From positions 5,913,048 through 5,977,047 of the forward strand of contig JAQFVV010006271.1 in the NCBI GenBank assembly GCA_028023455.1: a stretch of DNA of 64,000 bases, written 5' to 3'. Both the position numbers and the translations under genes were made by a program. Below, piece by piece: positions 48,845 to 60,989 of this stretch. The notes under the pieces are model-generated. The model did not search any database. It had not been told where the DNA came from and worked only from the letters and a program-made list of their open reading frames with translations. Numbering within the stretch: the stretch's first letter is position 1; each line of letters begins with the position of its first letter. Source of the stretch: Epiperipatus broadwayi. Lineage: Eukaryota; Onychophora; Udeonychophora; Euonychophora; Peripatidae.

Positions 48845-49520
48845 GAGTTTATATAAAATAGTTTATGGATGCACAGCCTATCAGAAAATAAGTGTGCAAT
48901 AGACAATAAAGGCCTCTATAAGTGTTTAATGATAGACAGAAAAGATTTTAAAAACAATACACTGCATGAATTTTAAAACCATTTGCAAATGAAATTTAAG
49001 AGAAGATAAATTTGAAGACAATTGAAAAATATATAGATATTTTGGGGGAGATTTAAGATTGGATTATATTGGAAATTACTTCTAAGATGTTTGATCATTT
49101 CATAGGGAAAGTTTGTGTGTCTGTATAATCATGTAATATTTTGGGATTTTTATAATATCATTGGATAATTGTGCAATATTAATTAGAATCAAAAGAATCT
49201 CCTGGATCTATATTCATCTGTCAAATGTAGATATTGATTTGCATGCTTATGCATGACATTATTATTTAGTCATATCTGGCTCAAACTGCTGAAGCATTCA
49301 ATCTGAGATTCAGATTGCACTTTCAATCCCATCCAATCTCACACTAAATCTCATTTATATGCTTATATACACACCTATATAATCCAATTTCTTTTAATTT
49401 TTTTTCAAAATAACTATACCTCAGATATTTAATAATATCTTAACTAAATAAATAATATTTAGTATAATTAAAGGTCATATATGTGCATGAAGAACAAATA
49501 TACATAATAGGTGATGGGGG
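48845..49520. other. AT-rich non-coding sequence
   Basis: Nothing recognised. Confidence 0.35.
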
Positions 49521-49932
49521 ATTGGGTCATCATCATCATCAACAACCATTATCAATACATTGCAGGATAAAGGTCTCTCCAAGTTTAGTACATCTTCTCT
49601 GATCTTTAGCTTCTCTTCTCCACATCAACATGCACATTTTCTTATTTCATCAATCCATCTCACATGTGTTCTCTTTCTGGCTCATTTACAATTTTTTCGA
49701 ATCCAGTTTAAGATTTCAATTGTCTATATATTATCATATCTTCTAGTAATATGTCCAGCCCAACTCCACTTCAGTTCTTTTAATTTTTTTCAATGTGGTC
49801 AGTAACACCTGTTTATTCTTTTACCCATATATTCCATTTTCTATCTCATCTTGTTACTCCCAACATGCATCTCTCCATATTTCTTTGAGTGGTTGAAGTC
49901 TCTGTATTGCTCTTCTATTAAGTGTCCAAGTC

Positions 49933-50423
49933 TCAGATCCATGAAGTAAGAACTGGTGAAAGAGATTTATTAAAAACCTTCTTTTTCAAACACATAGGCA
50001 TATTTCCTTTTAGTATCAAGTTATTTCTACCAAAAGCACTCCAACCAAGTTTAATTTGATGATTAATTTCATCCATTATGTTTTCATCTGTATTAATAAT
50101 CTGACCAAGGTATTTGTAACTGTTAAATTCTTCTAACTCATCATAATCAATCATTATTTTCATATTTTGAGAAAACTCAAAATAAACATTTCTTTAGTCT
50201 TTTTAACATTTATCTTTAGTTCTACTTTTCTACTTTTATCTGATAACTTTTGCAACATTTTCTGCAGCTCTAAAGCATTATTTGCAAAAACAACTACATC
50301 ATCTGCAAAATCTAAATGACTTAAATACTCTCCATTTACTTTCACTCCTTTAGCTTCCCATTTTAACCCACAAAATACTTCTTGCAGTACTGCTGTAAAA
50401 AAGTTTTGGAGATATGGAGTCAC
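49933..50423 (-). pseudogene. RTE LINE RT fragment (copy 2)
   Basis: Two overlapping minus-strand frames. 50160-50423 carries the FADD catalytic box and the INVKKTKEMF thumb lead-in; 49933-50163 carries MKIMIDYDELEEFNSYKYLG, INHQIKLGWSAFGRNN and the CLKKKVFNKSL segment. This copy retains CLKKKVFNK, which is lost by a frameshift in copy 1. Confidence 0.8.
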
Positions 50424-50917
50424 CCTGTTTTATACCATTTTCAATGTTGACTTTCCCAGTATCATTTATGTAATCTAATTGTTGCATTTTTATGAATATT
50501 ATTTAAAATATGACAATATCCTGGATCTATACCTTGATGATCCAATGCTTTAATCACTGAAGAAATGTTTATACAATCAAATGCCTTTTTATAATCTACA
50601 AATCCAAAGCATAATGGCTAGTCATATTTATATGTGCTTTCTATAACTTTTCTCAAAACTTGGATATGATCTACTGTAATAAAACCACTTTTAAATCCAG
50701 CTTGTTCTCTTGGTTGGTGAAAATCCAGCGTTCTCTGTAGACGAGTTGTAATTATCTTGGTAAAAATTTGGTATAAAACTGATAAAAGGCTGATAGTCTG
50801 TAATTGCTAATATCTTCTTTATCACCTTTTTTAAATATTAATATTAATACAGCATTCTTCCAATCATCTGGTACATCTTTATCATTTAGACATTGATATA
50901 TAATTTTGCTAAAAAAA

Positions 50918-51118
50918 TTATATTTCTTCACCTGCTTCTTTTAATATATCAATTATAATTCCATCATTACCTGGATCCTTTCCTTTCTTCATACATTTAA
51001 TTGCATGTCTTACTTCTTCATTCAAAAGTCTGGGCAATATGAAATATGTAATAGATATAGGAGGTACTTTTTCTTGATTACTATATAATTCTTGATAAAA
51101 GTCTTCTACCCATTTCAT
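50918..51118 (-). pseudogene. RTE LINE pre-RT segment (copy 2)
   Basis: 66 codons: MKWVEDFYQELYSNQEKVPP, LPRLLNEEVRHAIKCMKKGK, then DPGNDGIIIDILKEAG, the 'K-x-G-K-x-P-G-x-D-x-I' motif preceding the RT fingers. Confidence 0.75.
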
Positions 51119-51439
51119 GATACCATTTCTCTTTTTAGTAATAATTCCATCTCATTTTTTTTATTGCAGATATAAATTTCCTACCAATACCAAAATGTTG
51201 CTTTATACTTTTGAGAGTTTTATTTTTTCTACAGATTTCTTTGCTAGTTCACAGTTATACTTTCTTATATCATTTTCAACTCTTTTCCACACCATTTTAC
51301 AGAATTCGATGTATTCAATCCTTTTTAATGCATCATTTTTGTATATCTTCATATTCCTTCTTTTCTTCATAAATTCTCTAGACTCAGTAGAAATTTTATT
51401 GGTAAGTTGCTGCTTTTTTCTACCAGCTATTTGTATATT

Positions 51440-52530
51440 TTATATTAAACTATATATTTAAAATTATATTTAAAATATTATATTAAATTATGTATTTATG
51501 TAATGGCAGTCAGGCTGATGCAATTGGTTTGGAAGGTTCTAAAAACATTCCAAATATTTAACTAAAATCTATTAGTATTATTAAAATTATTAATTTTATA
51601 AAAAATCAAATCAATTTCTTTAATGAAAATTTATTGTTTAGTAAAATCTAATTCTGAGCTAGAAATAGATTTGGAACAATCATTTTAGAAACTTACCCAA
51701 CCCGATTGCATTGTTTTGTACTACCTTCAGAACAAAAGGTGAATTCCTCATCTAAAAGCTTCTGTAGCAGTATTTTTCTAGACTCAGATAATGGAGTGTG
51801 AAAGCATTCCTTAGACAATCAGGAATCATATAAATAGGGCCTGATTTAAGGCAGGTGAGGAGAATATCTAAATTTGTAAAATGTCAACCAAATGAATCCA
51901 TGTCACTCAAAATTTCAATATGACAACTGCTGTGTAGTAGGGAAAGATGCACCTTTGCCTGACCATTCTTGAACCAGCTCCTGCCAGCATGTCACTCTAC
52001 TATTAAACCTCCATAAACTGATATGCCATGCCTTAACGTATGACCTGGAAATCTGCTACCTACTTTCAAAATGATCTGAAAAACATTCATGCTCAAATTG
52101 AGCCATGGTAAAATGTGGACTTTACAACTTGTCAGAAGCCACCAAGAATGAAGGTAAAACCATTGAAATTCTGCCCTCATAGACTCTTTAATTTGCTTTT
52201 AAGTAATTCTTAAATGTTTAAGAATTTAATATTTAATGTCTTGTAAATTCTGTAACCTGTGTTTCCTCATTAATCTTACAAACCTTTAAAGAATATGTAA
52301 TTTTTTAATGTGACTCTCTATTTCACTTTATAAATATTTTAGATAAGCCTCATAATTTAATTTAAATTTAATTTGATGTGGCAACTATTTTCTTAATATT
52401 TTATGTCGATTATATATATTTTCAAATCCCAAATGATATGTCAATAAACTCCCACGATTGCAAGTATAATTATTTTATTTTAGCTCCTTTCTATTAAAAG
52501 GGAGCATCAATTCATTAATTATTTTGTTCA
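51440..52530. other. Non-coding; moderately complex stretch at 51660-52190
   Basis: 51660-52190 is less AT-biased than its surroundings (ACTTACCCAACCCGATTGCA, GCTCCTGCCAGCATGTCACT) and has an open minus frame at 51992-52180 without a recognised motif. It may be a transposon or processed-gene fragment; I cannot identify it. Confidence 0.3.
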
Positions 52531-52533
52531 TAT

Positions 52534-52585
52534 GTCATAGTATCGCGATGACCTCTCGGCTAACATGCTTGCTAGGTTGGGAGAA
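52534..52585 (-). repeat. Possible truncated relative of the tRNA-like SINE at 22.1 kb
   Basis: GTCATAGTATCG and GACCTCTCGGCTAACATGCT, read on the minus strand, give an A-box-like TAGCCGAGAGGTCAT. The B-box part is missing. Confidence 0.35.
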
Positions 52586-52589
52586 GTTT

Positions 52590-55065
52590 TTAAAATGTTT
52601 TTTTTTATATATCTTTTATACTTTTTGCATAAACAACTGAGGGGGGAAATAAATTTCCACCTTAGATTAGTTTACAAGTTATATGAATGTTAATCTATTT
52701 ACTAGCACAATATTAATTTTAAAACAAATTTATTAATTATATATATTTCTTTTATGCTTCTTGATCCTCGCCCAGTCAAACATATAATATACTTTAATAA
52801 TAGAGCACATCTTAGCATGTAAAATGTGTTTATGTCAAATATTTGTGGAGTTTAAATAAAGAAATGAAATGTAAAAGGGGTAGGGATAGAACGCTTATGT
52901 TAAATTTAAATATAATTCTCTGATAATACCTCTTAATCTACGTTTAGTAAATCCGATCATACCATCATATTTGATATCATTGTCTTAGGTAATATGTTTA
53001 ATTTTTATATCTTGACTAGTTATTAGTCTATCCCAAGTGTTGCTAGCATAGCCTCTTATTTTTCATAATCAAGCTTTATCAAGAGATGTGTGTCAGAATG
53101 CCCACGGCATTTTAAACATCTTATCTTCGTTTTAGTCATAAATAGGGCAATGGATGACCCTGGACTATCTACTCATCCAATGATAGCTCTGCATGAGATC
53201 ATTTTGGCAAAGTTCAGCCCATAACATCTCCATCCAAGAAACCCCAATTTCAAAAAACCGATTCCACAAAATGTGGATGTGGCATGTTGGCATATTCTTA
53301 TTTCCAAAATGATAAAGCACTTTATTTCCAAGAAACGAATCTTTCTAATCTTACTTGGCCATTGTGTTACCACTGTGATATTTAATTATGTTATATTCCT
53401 AGTTTAAAAGCTTAAGCCTATAAATATCTGTAGTTGTGATGTTGTAGTCTCACTAAACGTAGTTCATATATTAATTACTTTTCTTTTGATGTGTCGCTTA
53501 ACGACCCGAGAGATTTATTTGTAGAAATATTTCCACATATGTTAATCATTCAAATAAAGTAAATAAATCTTTATTGCATATATTTTCCATACTCAATAAA
53601 CTTATGATAACCTGTTTGGTTAGTTAACCGACAATTGTGTAAATCATCCTGAAATCAGTCAAGGTGTGTTCCTCTTTTGTAATTTGGGCAAATTATTATA
53701 ATTGTACACTACACTCTCATGCTAGATTATTTATTGAAATATCATAACATCACATCAAAAGTAATAATCTATAAACTTATATGCAAATACCTGTGTTAAA
53801 GTGTGAAAAAGGCACAACACAACTTACCTGTAATATGAGGCTAATTACCTAGTATAATTCAATGTATGTATTTCTGATTTTCTATTTATCTTTATTATTA
53901 AATATAATATAAAACAGACATCTCTGATCATTGCAATTTCTTTATTTAATCGATTTAGTTAAATTTAAGATATAATTATTAAATTATTAATGTCATGATT
54001 TGGAAAGTGATAAGATCCTGCTAATGTTAAATATTTATGTTTGCTATTACAGTATGTATAAACACACTTGCCATGATTTTCCCTTGAGTCTCTTTGTGTC
54101 TCCATTGTGCGATGTCGGCTGGAAATAAATTAAATAATCTAGTATCATCAGAGTTGCTGCTCATAAGTAATTGAATCTGGAAGCTGAGCATACAGGGCAG
54201 AGTTCATGAGTCTTCCTGATATGTGTATCTCACACATGATTGGACTTGAGGTACTTGTGTTCAGATTCTAGATCAAGTTAAGTGATCATGCAAACTGACC
54301 GGTACACTGCAGACATATTTTCAAATTATCGGAGAAGCAGATCACTGGTTCTGAAGATTGAGATATAAGTGAATCTCTCTGATTTTTCAGCAGGTCATGG
54401 TAAAAATTCATGAAGATAAAATGTATTCCTGTAAGCTTATACAAAAAATTGACCAAAACATTTTGACCAAACAAATAAATGTCACTTGAATGAAACATAG
54501 CATCTATATAATAAAATCTTAAGTTATGATTTTCAAAAAAGTCATGATAAATTATAATGCACTGTTTTAAAAAATAAAACAAGAATATATTTTAAAAAAT
54601 TAGCTCAAATAAACCCACGTGATTTAAATTTACTGTACAAGTGGGTGCTTCTTTCTAAAATCTATAAAATACAAAATAAAATGTATTGAACTCGGTGTTA
54701 TGGAAGTTGATAAAATAATTGAGAAGCTTATTTTATTTGATTACCACTTAAGGAACATAACTAAAAAAGATTTTCACAAGAATGAGACGTTTGTTTAATT
54801 AAAAATCAATTTAGAAAATGAGTAAGCATAAAAAGTATTTTATTAGATTCCAGAATTTGTATCAGTAGTTGAATGATACACTCCAATCAATCAATAAAAG
54901 AATATTAAGTAATATATTTACGATTAGTAATTTGGAGAAATATAATTAATAAAAAAGTTTCAAATTATTGCAGAATTAGAAATATACTATTTTTAGTACA
55001 AATATTTTCATTTTGTAAAAATTCTTGTATTTTAGATATGATTAAAACAAGAAAAATATATAATA
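52590..55065. other. Non-coding; moderately complex stretches at 53090-53460 and 54050-54310
   Basis: Two islands of more even base composition, with short open frames (e.g. minus 53173-53373) that show no known motif. No splice-bounded TSP1-like segment was found. The rest is AT-rich. Confidence 0.3.
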
Positions 55066-55071
55066 ACCAAA

Positions 55072-55655
55072 ATAGATTGGTCAGATTATTACTACAGATG
55101 GAAACATAATGGATAAAATTCATTATAAAATTAAACTTGGTTGGAATGCTTTTTGTTGAAATAACTCAGTATTAAAAAGAAATATGCCTATGTGTTTGAA
55201 AAAGGTTTTTAATAAATATGTTTTGCCAGTTTTTACTTATGGATCTGATACTTGGACACTTAACAGAAGAGCAATACGTAGCCTTCACATCATTTAAAGA
55301 AGTGTGGAAAGATGAATGTTAGGACTAACAAGAAGTGATCAAAAATGAAATACATGGGTGAGAGGACAAACAGGTGTTATTGACATAATTAAATAAATTA
55401 AAAGACTGATGTGAAGTCGGATTGGACATAGTACTAGAAGAGATGATAATAAATGGACAATTGAAATCTAAAATTGGATTCCAAATGATTATAAAAGACC
55501 TAGAAGAAGACAACATTTAAGAGGGGTGAATGAAATAAGAAAGAATGCTGATATGATTGTGGGAAAAAGAGACTAGAGATCAGAAAAGATGGATTAAACT
55601 TGAAGGGACTTTTATCCTACTGTAGATCAGTAATGGTTGAAAATGATGATGATAG
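55072..55655 (+). mobile_element. RTE-type LINE, 5'-truncated copy 3 (plus strand)
   Basis: Corresponds to the thumb and C-terminal tail of the 27-30 kb element, in opposite orientation. Landmarks: GATTATTACTACAGATGGAA (the GQIINTDGN region), TTAAACTTGGTTGGAATGCT (KLGWNAF), ATGCCTATGTGTTTGAAAAA (MPMCLKK), AGAAAAGATGGATTAAACTT (the W-x-x-L-G region) and a terminal GAAAATGATGATGATAG. Several stops and shifts, so inactive. Confidence 0.82.
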
Positions 55656-55659
55656 ATAA

Positions 55660-55934
55660 TTAAGACAATGTGTAAAACTTGAATGAATTTAAGAAAGACT
55701 AAATTGTAATATGCTTATATAAAATGTTTAAATGATAAATAACTCATCAGGAAAAAGTCTGACACAAATAATAGGAGCTTATAAATTATTTAAAATTCCA
55801 GTCAATTAATAAATAAAATGATAATTGGAAAACAATATATTTCTTTTATTTGGGTGTTTATATTTTGGTTTCAGCTATGTTATGATCTGAATAGAGATTA
55901 CTGACTTGTAAAATTTACATTTAAAAATGTGTAA

Positions 55935-55969
<35 letters not shown>

Positions 55970-56995
55970 TATTCATATGAATATTAGAATTTATGTATAT
56001 ATAATAAATATAATGGTAATTAACTATTACATACAGACTATATATATCTATATGTAAATCATCAAAAGCCAAAAATTAACTTAATGTAACAGCTGCAGAG
56101 TCATAAAATTTCAATACCAGACATTATTTAATTCTCTGTATTTCATTTTTTTTGCAGAACACATCTTTAGTCTGCTCAAATATAATTTCATGATCTGTAT
56201 TTCTTACATGGATATACAATGTATAACTAAGTTATTTATTTTTAACTCTGCTTAAATGAACTTTTCACTCTTTTATTTAAACTAAAACTACTTTGGCCCA
56301 TATATACTTTGTTACTAGAACAAGGAATAATATAAACTATGCCAGGAATAGCATTCCTACCTACTTTTTTATTGTATTTGTTAATGAATTACTAAAATAA
56401 TATTTTTCTTTTATACTATTTTGTATTTTCAACCATATTATAATTTTTTACAAAACTTTATAAGGAGACAATTTAAAAGGCAAAGAAATAAAATCATGTA
56501 TTTTTATCTTAAAAGTTTTAAACTTATAGTTCTTATTAAATAAAATATTCTTAAATAATTTTTCAGAATAGTCCATACTAAAGTAATTTTTATAAAGTTG
56601 TATTTTTGATACAATCTTTTCAGAACTATTAAATTTAATTTCTAATTTCTGTTATAAAAATTTCATAAAGGTCTATTTTATGCAAACCAGATTGATAGCT
56701 CTCATGTTTAATAATATACCTTAAGTTCTTTTTTAAAAATAAAGACTGCATGCTAATCAATTATTATTAAAATTTCTTATCTCTAATAAATTTAAAAACC
56801 GAACAAAATCTAATTCCTTCTTCTAAGATATATTATAGAACAATCATAACTGTTAAATTTATTTAATAATTCTTTTTCCTTTTCCACTACAGCAATCATC
56901 AACATACCTAACAAGCAACTTTAAATATACACCATCATAATAATTAACTCTTTTTTTTAATAATAAATATATGTCAAATAAATAAACAAAAAACA
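55660..56995. other. AT-rich non-coding sequence with TA microsatellite
   Basis: An uninterrupted (TA)n run at 55939-55965; no gene recognised. Confidence 0.4.
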
Positions 56996-57002
56996 GTATG
57001 AG

Positions 57003-57240
57003 ATGAGTGCTGGAGAGTGGTGCATTATATGCAAACATCCAACAGCACTGTTCCCTGTACCAAGGATCCTACCCAAAGATCCATGTGCACTGCTCCCAGT
57101 TCCAAAATTCCTTACTGATGAAATTCATAAGCTAGAAACTAATCTGGAGATGTTGGGTAGGTATGCACCGGATATGGATTATAATGCACAACCTTATAGC
57201 ATATATTGATTACTAAAGCTTGTTCTAGGTGACACTATTT
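57003..57240 (+). mobile_element. Half copy of family B element
   Basis: GCTAGAAACTAATCTGGAGA, TGTTGGGTAGGTATGCACC, CATATTGATTACTAAAGCTT and TAGGTGACACTA correspond to the right half of the 17.3 kb element's inverse arm. The preceding ACAGCACTGTTCCCTGTACC part is unique. The 68-codon ORF across it is not a gene. Confidence 0.55.
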
Positions 57241-57429
57241 TTATCAATAAATTTTTTATTGAGACAAAATAATGTATAAAAAGAGCAAAAGTATATAATT
57301 TTTTTAAAAATATATCCATTAAAAAAAGAAATGATAAGCATTTTCTAGAATGGTACAAAAAGCATTGCTAATAAAATGAAATATATAATCATAAATTGAC
57401 AAGGAAATATCTATAAGATATTAAGTCTC

Positions 57430-58305
57430 AAAAATATAAACTACTTTTTGGTATTGGTAGGAAGATTATTTCTGCAATAAAAAAGAAAGGTGAAACTATT
57501 TCTAAAGAAGAGATGAAGGTTTATAAAATGTGTGAAAAAATTCTATAAAGAATTCTATAGTAAGAAAGAACAAGCAAACAAAGTATTCACTGCATTTATT
57601 ACATCTTCTGAGCTGCTATCATTTTAAATGAAAACGTGAGACAACTAATTCCATTAAAAATAGAAAATCTCTTGGAAAATATTGAATTATTATTGACATT
57701 TTAAAAGAAGCCTATAAAAGAACAGAAAAATTGTTGTGTAAAGTCATATTTCAAATGTAAAAATGACAAAGATGTACAGACAATTGGAAGAAAGCAGCAG
57801 AAATATTTATAATAATAGGAAAGATATTAAAAATTATAAACCTTTCAATCTTCTATTTATTCTATATAAATCATTAACAAGATGACAATAAACATCACAT
57901 GATCATCATGTGTGTGACAATATGTATAGTGAGTTTTGCCTGTTTTAATAACAAGATGACAACAAGTTTTCTATAGAAATGTATGGATTGTAAACAACCA
58001 GAGGGACAAACTGGATTTAAAACTGGTTTTAGCACAGTGTATCGCATCCATGTAGTAAGGATAGTTATAAAATGAACAATAAATTTAAATTGATATTATG
58101 CTTTGAATTTGTAGATTTTGACAAAGAATTTGATTCTATAAGCATTTCCATGATGATTAATGTTTTGGAACATCAAGCTATAAATCTGTGATATTGCCAT
58201 ATTCTGAAGACTTTTTATTCAGATATAGCAACTGAGATTAGATTATATGATGATATTAAAAAGATTTAACCTTGAAAGGAGTGTACAACAGAGAGATTTT
58301 ATATC
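57430..58305 (+). mobile_element. RTE-type LINE fragment, copy 4 (plus strand)
   Basis: Broken frames match the linker to RT motif B of the 27-30 kb element: LLFGIGRKIISAIKKK (57443-57490), KSL..I...LQ (57865-57990, interrupted), QPEGQTGFKTGFSTV (57998-58043), FVDFDKEFDSISISMMINVL (58107-58168) and VNLERSVQQRDFIS (58265-58306). It is interrupted at 57889-57948 by a small insertion with 14-bp direct repeats. Truncated at both ends and highly diverged. Confidence 0.72.
57875..57962. mobile_element. Short family B insertion with 14-bp flanking duplication inside RTE copy 4
   Basis: TAACAAGATGACAA occurs at 57875-57888 and again at 57949-57962, bracketing 60 bp that contain AAACATCACATGATCATCAT and GTGAGTTTTGCCTGTTTTAA, the outer ends of the family B fold-back. 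The flanking duplication fits the host LINE sequence once. A long duplication suggests insertion by a retrotransposition mechanism and not a classical MITE cut-and-paste. Confidence 0.6.
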
Positions 58306-58309
58306 TCTA

Positions 58310-59920
58310 AAAGATTTTATACAGTTGATTGTCTCATTCTTATAAAACATTGCTATCTTAATATTTGGATATCCAAAATGAGGCCTGCTAATGGTTTTAT
58401 TCTCTGTTTCTGCATCCCTATTATATCCATGAGTATAGTTATGAAAAAAAATAATTTGCTGTAAGAATTGTATTTTAAACTTTATTGTTTTCATTAGTAG
58501 AAAAGAGTTAATTAAATTAGCAGCTAAAACGACTAATTAAATGAAAATTCTAAAAGGAAATACAACTAAATTCACAGACACATTTACTAGCACATAAGCA
58601 TATTCATATAGTAGTTTGAAATTATAGGTGCTAATTTCATTTGGGTTACGATTATTTGAATACTTATTTATATTTTAAACTAATATAGCTTATTGGAAAC
58701 AATTACATGTTCAAATACCAATGATGTAAACTATTTCAAAATTATTGTCAGAAAAATGAGGATTATTTTATTCATTTTTGAAAGGCCTTTATTTTAATCT
58801 TTTATAAGAGAATTATTAAAAATAAAGTTGATATATTTTTTTATCATTTTATTTAGTTTTCTTTATTTATTATTTAAATAATTCCCACCAAAATACAATA
58901 CGATTTTTTGTTGTTTCACATGCGACAATAAAATTCATGTGGCAAACAGAAAGGGTCACTTTGCATGCTTAGTCTTTAGTGAATATATTAAAATTCAATG
59001 AACAAAATCTATATAAGATGTTTAGCATGCAAGAATAAAGGATTACTTAATAGGTTGATTGAGCCCGGATGTTGCATGTTGATTTCAATTCTATTCAAGC
59101 ATCACATCTATAAATTTATAAAATGAAGTCACTCATAAAATAAAAAGAAAAACCTTTCTTGAAACATTTTGAAGCTCTTTCTGTAGGGATTTTTATTTAT
59201 TTATTCTTATTACCAATATGTTTAAATTTTATAATTATCTCCCCTTACTTTTAAATCTAAATGTACACAGTTCTGAACTTTTTAAAATTAATTATAAGCT
59301 TTCCAAATCTATTAAGCTCTAAATAAATTGGAAATTTATATTTGACCCTTATAATTTTGTAGATCATTATGTCATGAAAAAGTGACATTTTAAAATTGAC
59401 GAATTTCTATTAAAACTTTTAATTACTTTTAATAAATAAATGTTAATTTTGTCTAAAGAATATAAACTTGGATAAATTGTCTTAAAAATTGTGGTTTAAT
59501 ATTAATATAAATAAATAAAAGAAACCTAATTATAAATTGTTTGACTGATTATATTCTTTACTTAATCAATTATAAAATAATTGATCTTGTTATTAACTTT
59601 GTTGTGATTAATTTCCTTTTAATAATTGACGTTCATCAATGAAAATGGCTATTATTTGTAAATAATAAAACAGTTATATGCAATAAATTAAACAATTATA
59701 TTTCTTTGTCTGTGAAAAGTCCTTCAAGATTTCTAGAGAAATATTTAAAATGCATTATCAAATTTCTTAGGAGATTTTTCCATATGATATTCCAATGCTT
59801 TTAACTCTGCAGTAAAAACTACTTCAATCCATTAGTAGTTATAGCCTTTTAAAATCTCTATGGAATTTCCCGTAATTTCAAGCCTAGCAAGAACATACCC
59901 AACCCCATTAAATCATTGGT
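58310..59920. other. AT-rich non-coding sequence
   Basis: No gene or recognised element. Confidence 0.35.
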
Positions 59921-59924
59921 TTAT

Positions 59925-60165
59925 GAAAAAAAAAAAAAATTTTTTTTTCCCACCCCAAAAAAAAAAAACCTTTTAAAAAACATTTTCTTATTATATTAAA
60001 CTCAATATTTTAAAAAAATATAAAATTTATTTTTTGTAAAAAAAAAAAAAAATTTTTTAAAAAAAAATTTTTTTTTTTTTTTATATAAAAAAAATTAAAA
60101 AAAAAAAATTTTAAAAAAAAATTAATTATTAAAATATTTTTTCAAAAAAAAAAATCGGGGGGTTA
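59925..60165. other. Extreme A/T homopolymer block, suspected consensus artefact
   Basis: Alternating long runs of A and T (13-15 bases) with short C and G runs (CCCACCCC, CGGGGGG) over 240 bases, unlike flanking sequence. Typical of poorly resolved consensus, though real low-complexity DNA is possible. Confidence 0.5.
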
Positions 60166-60169
60166 ATCA

Positions 60170-60985
60170 TCATTGTGAACCGTACTGCTATAAATATACA
60201 CTTTTTTTAAAACTAGAATAATCTTTTTTTTAACTAATTTTCTGTATACGAAATCAATGTGTATATATATTTAATAAAATCAATACGTCATTCATTCTAT
60301 TATCATTCTACCCTTTTTTAAATTCAAAATTAAATTGAGTAATCGCAGATATTAATATATAATTTTTTATAATGCCTTACTTTTTATTAGAATTTAAGAA
60401 ATAAATGTTAAGAATTTGGTGTGTAAATTTATGATTTTTTTAAGTGTTTGCATGTATAAATGTTTTTAAGTTAAAGTTTAGTAAATTTTTCCAGTTAAAA
60501 TAATCTATTCTTAAAATATTATTTATTTTATTTTAATTGGAATTAATGTAATGCTGGACTTATATTTTAGATGGAATAAACATATAATATATTTGAAAAA
60601 AGTTTAAGATCTTTATTTAAAAAAACAACAACAACATAAAATTAAAGACATTTTGACACAGAAAATAATTATTATACATTATTACAAGTAATTTTTTCTC
60701 CTAAAATAACCTGCAGAATATCTCTTTGGGGAGCCACTACTTCTTATGATTTAAGGCCTTTAAAAAGTGTATTTTAAATAAATCATTGGACTATATCATA
60801 TTCATTTTTTTGTACACTATACTAGGAACTCTATCGTTAAATAATTATTTATTATAAATAATTTATGTTATAATTTCAAAATATGTTTTTTAAAAGAAAG
60901 GGAAAAACTAGAAAGTCTAAACTTGATTTCATGTGTTATCCATCTTATAACAAAAGTCAAGGTGGATATCAGCTGTGATATATTA
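60170..60985. other. AT-rich non-coding sequence
   Basis: Nothing recognised; a short CAA run near 60624. Confidence 0.35.
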
Positions 60986-60989
60986 GTCA

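Larger units (their letters stand above)
49527..51437 (-). mobile_element. RTE-type LINE, 5'-truncated copy 2
   Basis: About 1.9 kb related to the 27.1-30.1 kb element, from the linker (REFMKKRRN-encoding part near 51380) through the RT to the tail. On the minus strand it ends in GTTGATGATGATGATGA, rc of 49527-49543, the (TGA)n 3' tail of RTE elements. Recognisable RT parts: VRHAIKCMKKGKDPGNDGII (50950-51010), LSHLDFADDVVVFANN (50270-50330), FNSYKYLGQIINTDEN (50090-50135). Frame breaks occur at several points. 5' truncation is usual for LINE insertions. Confidence 0.85.
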
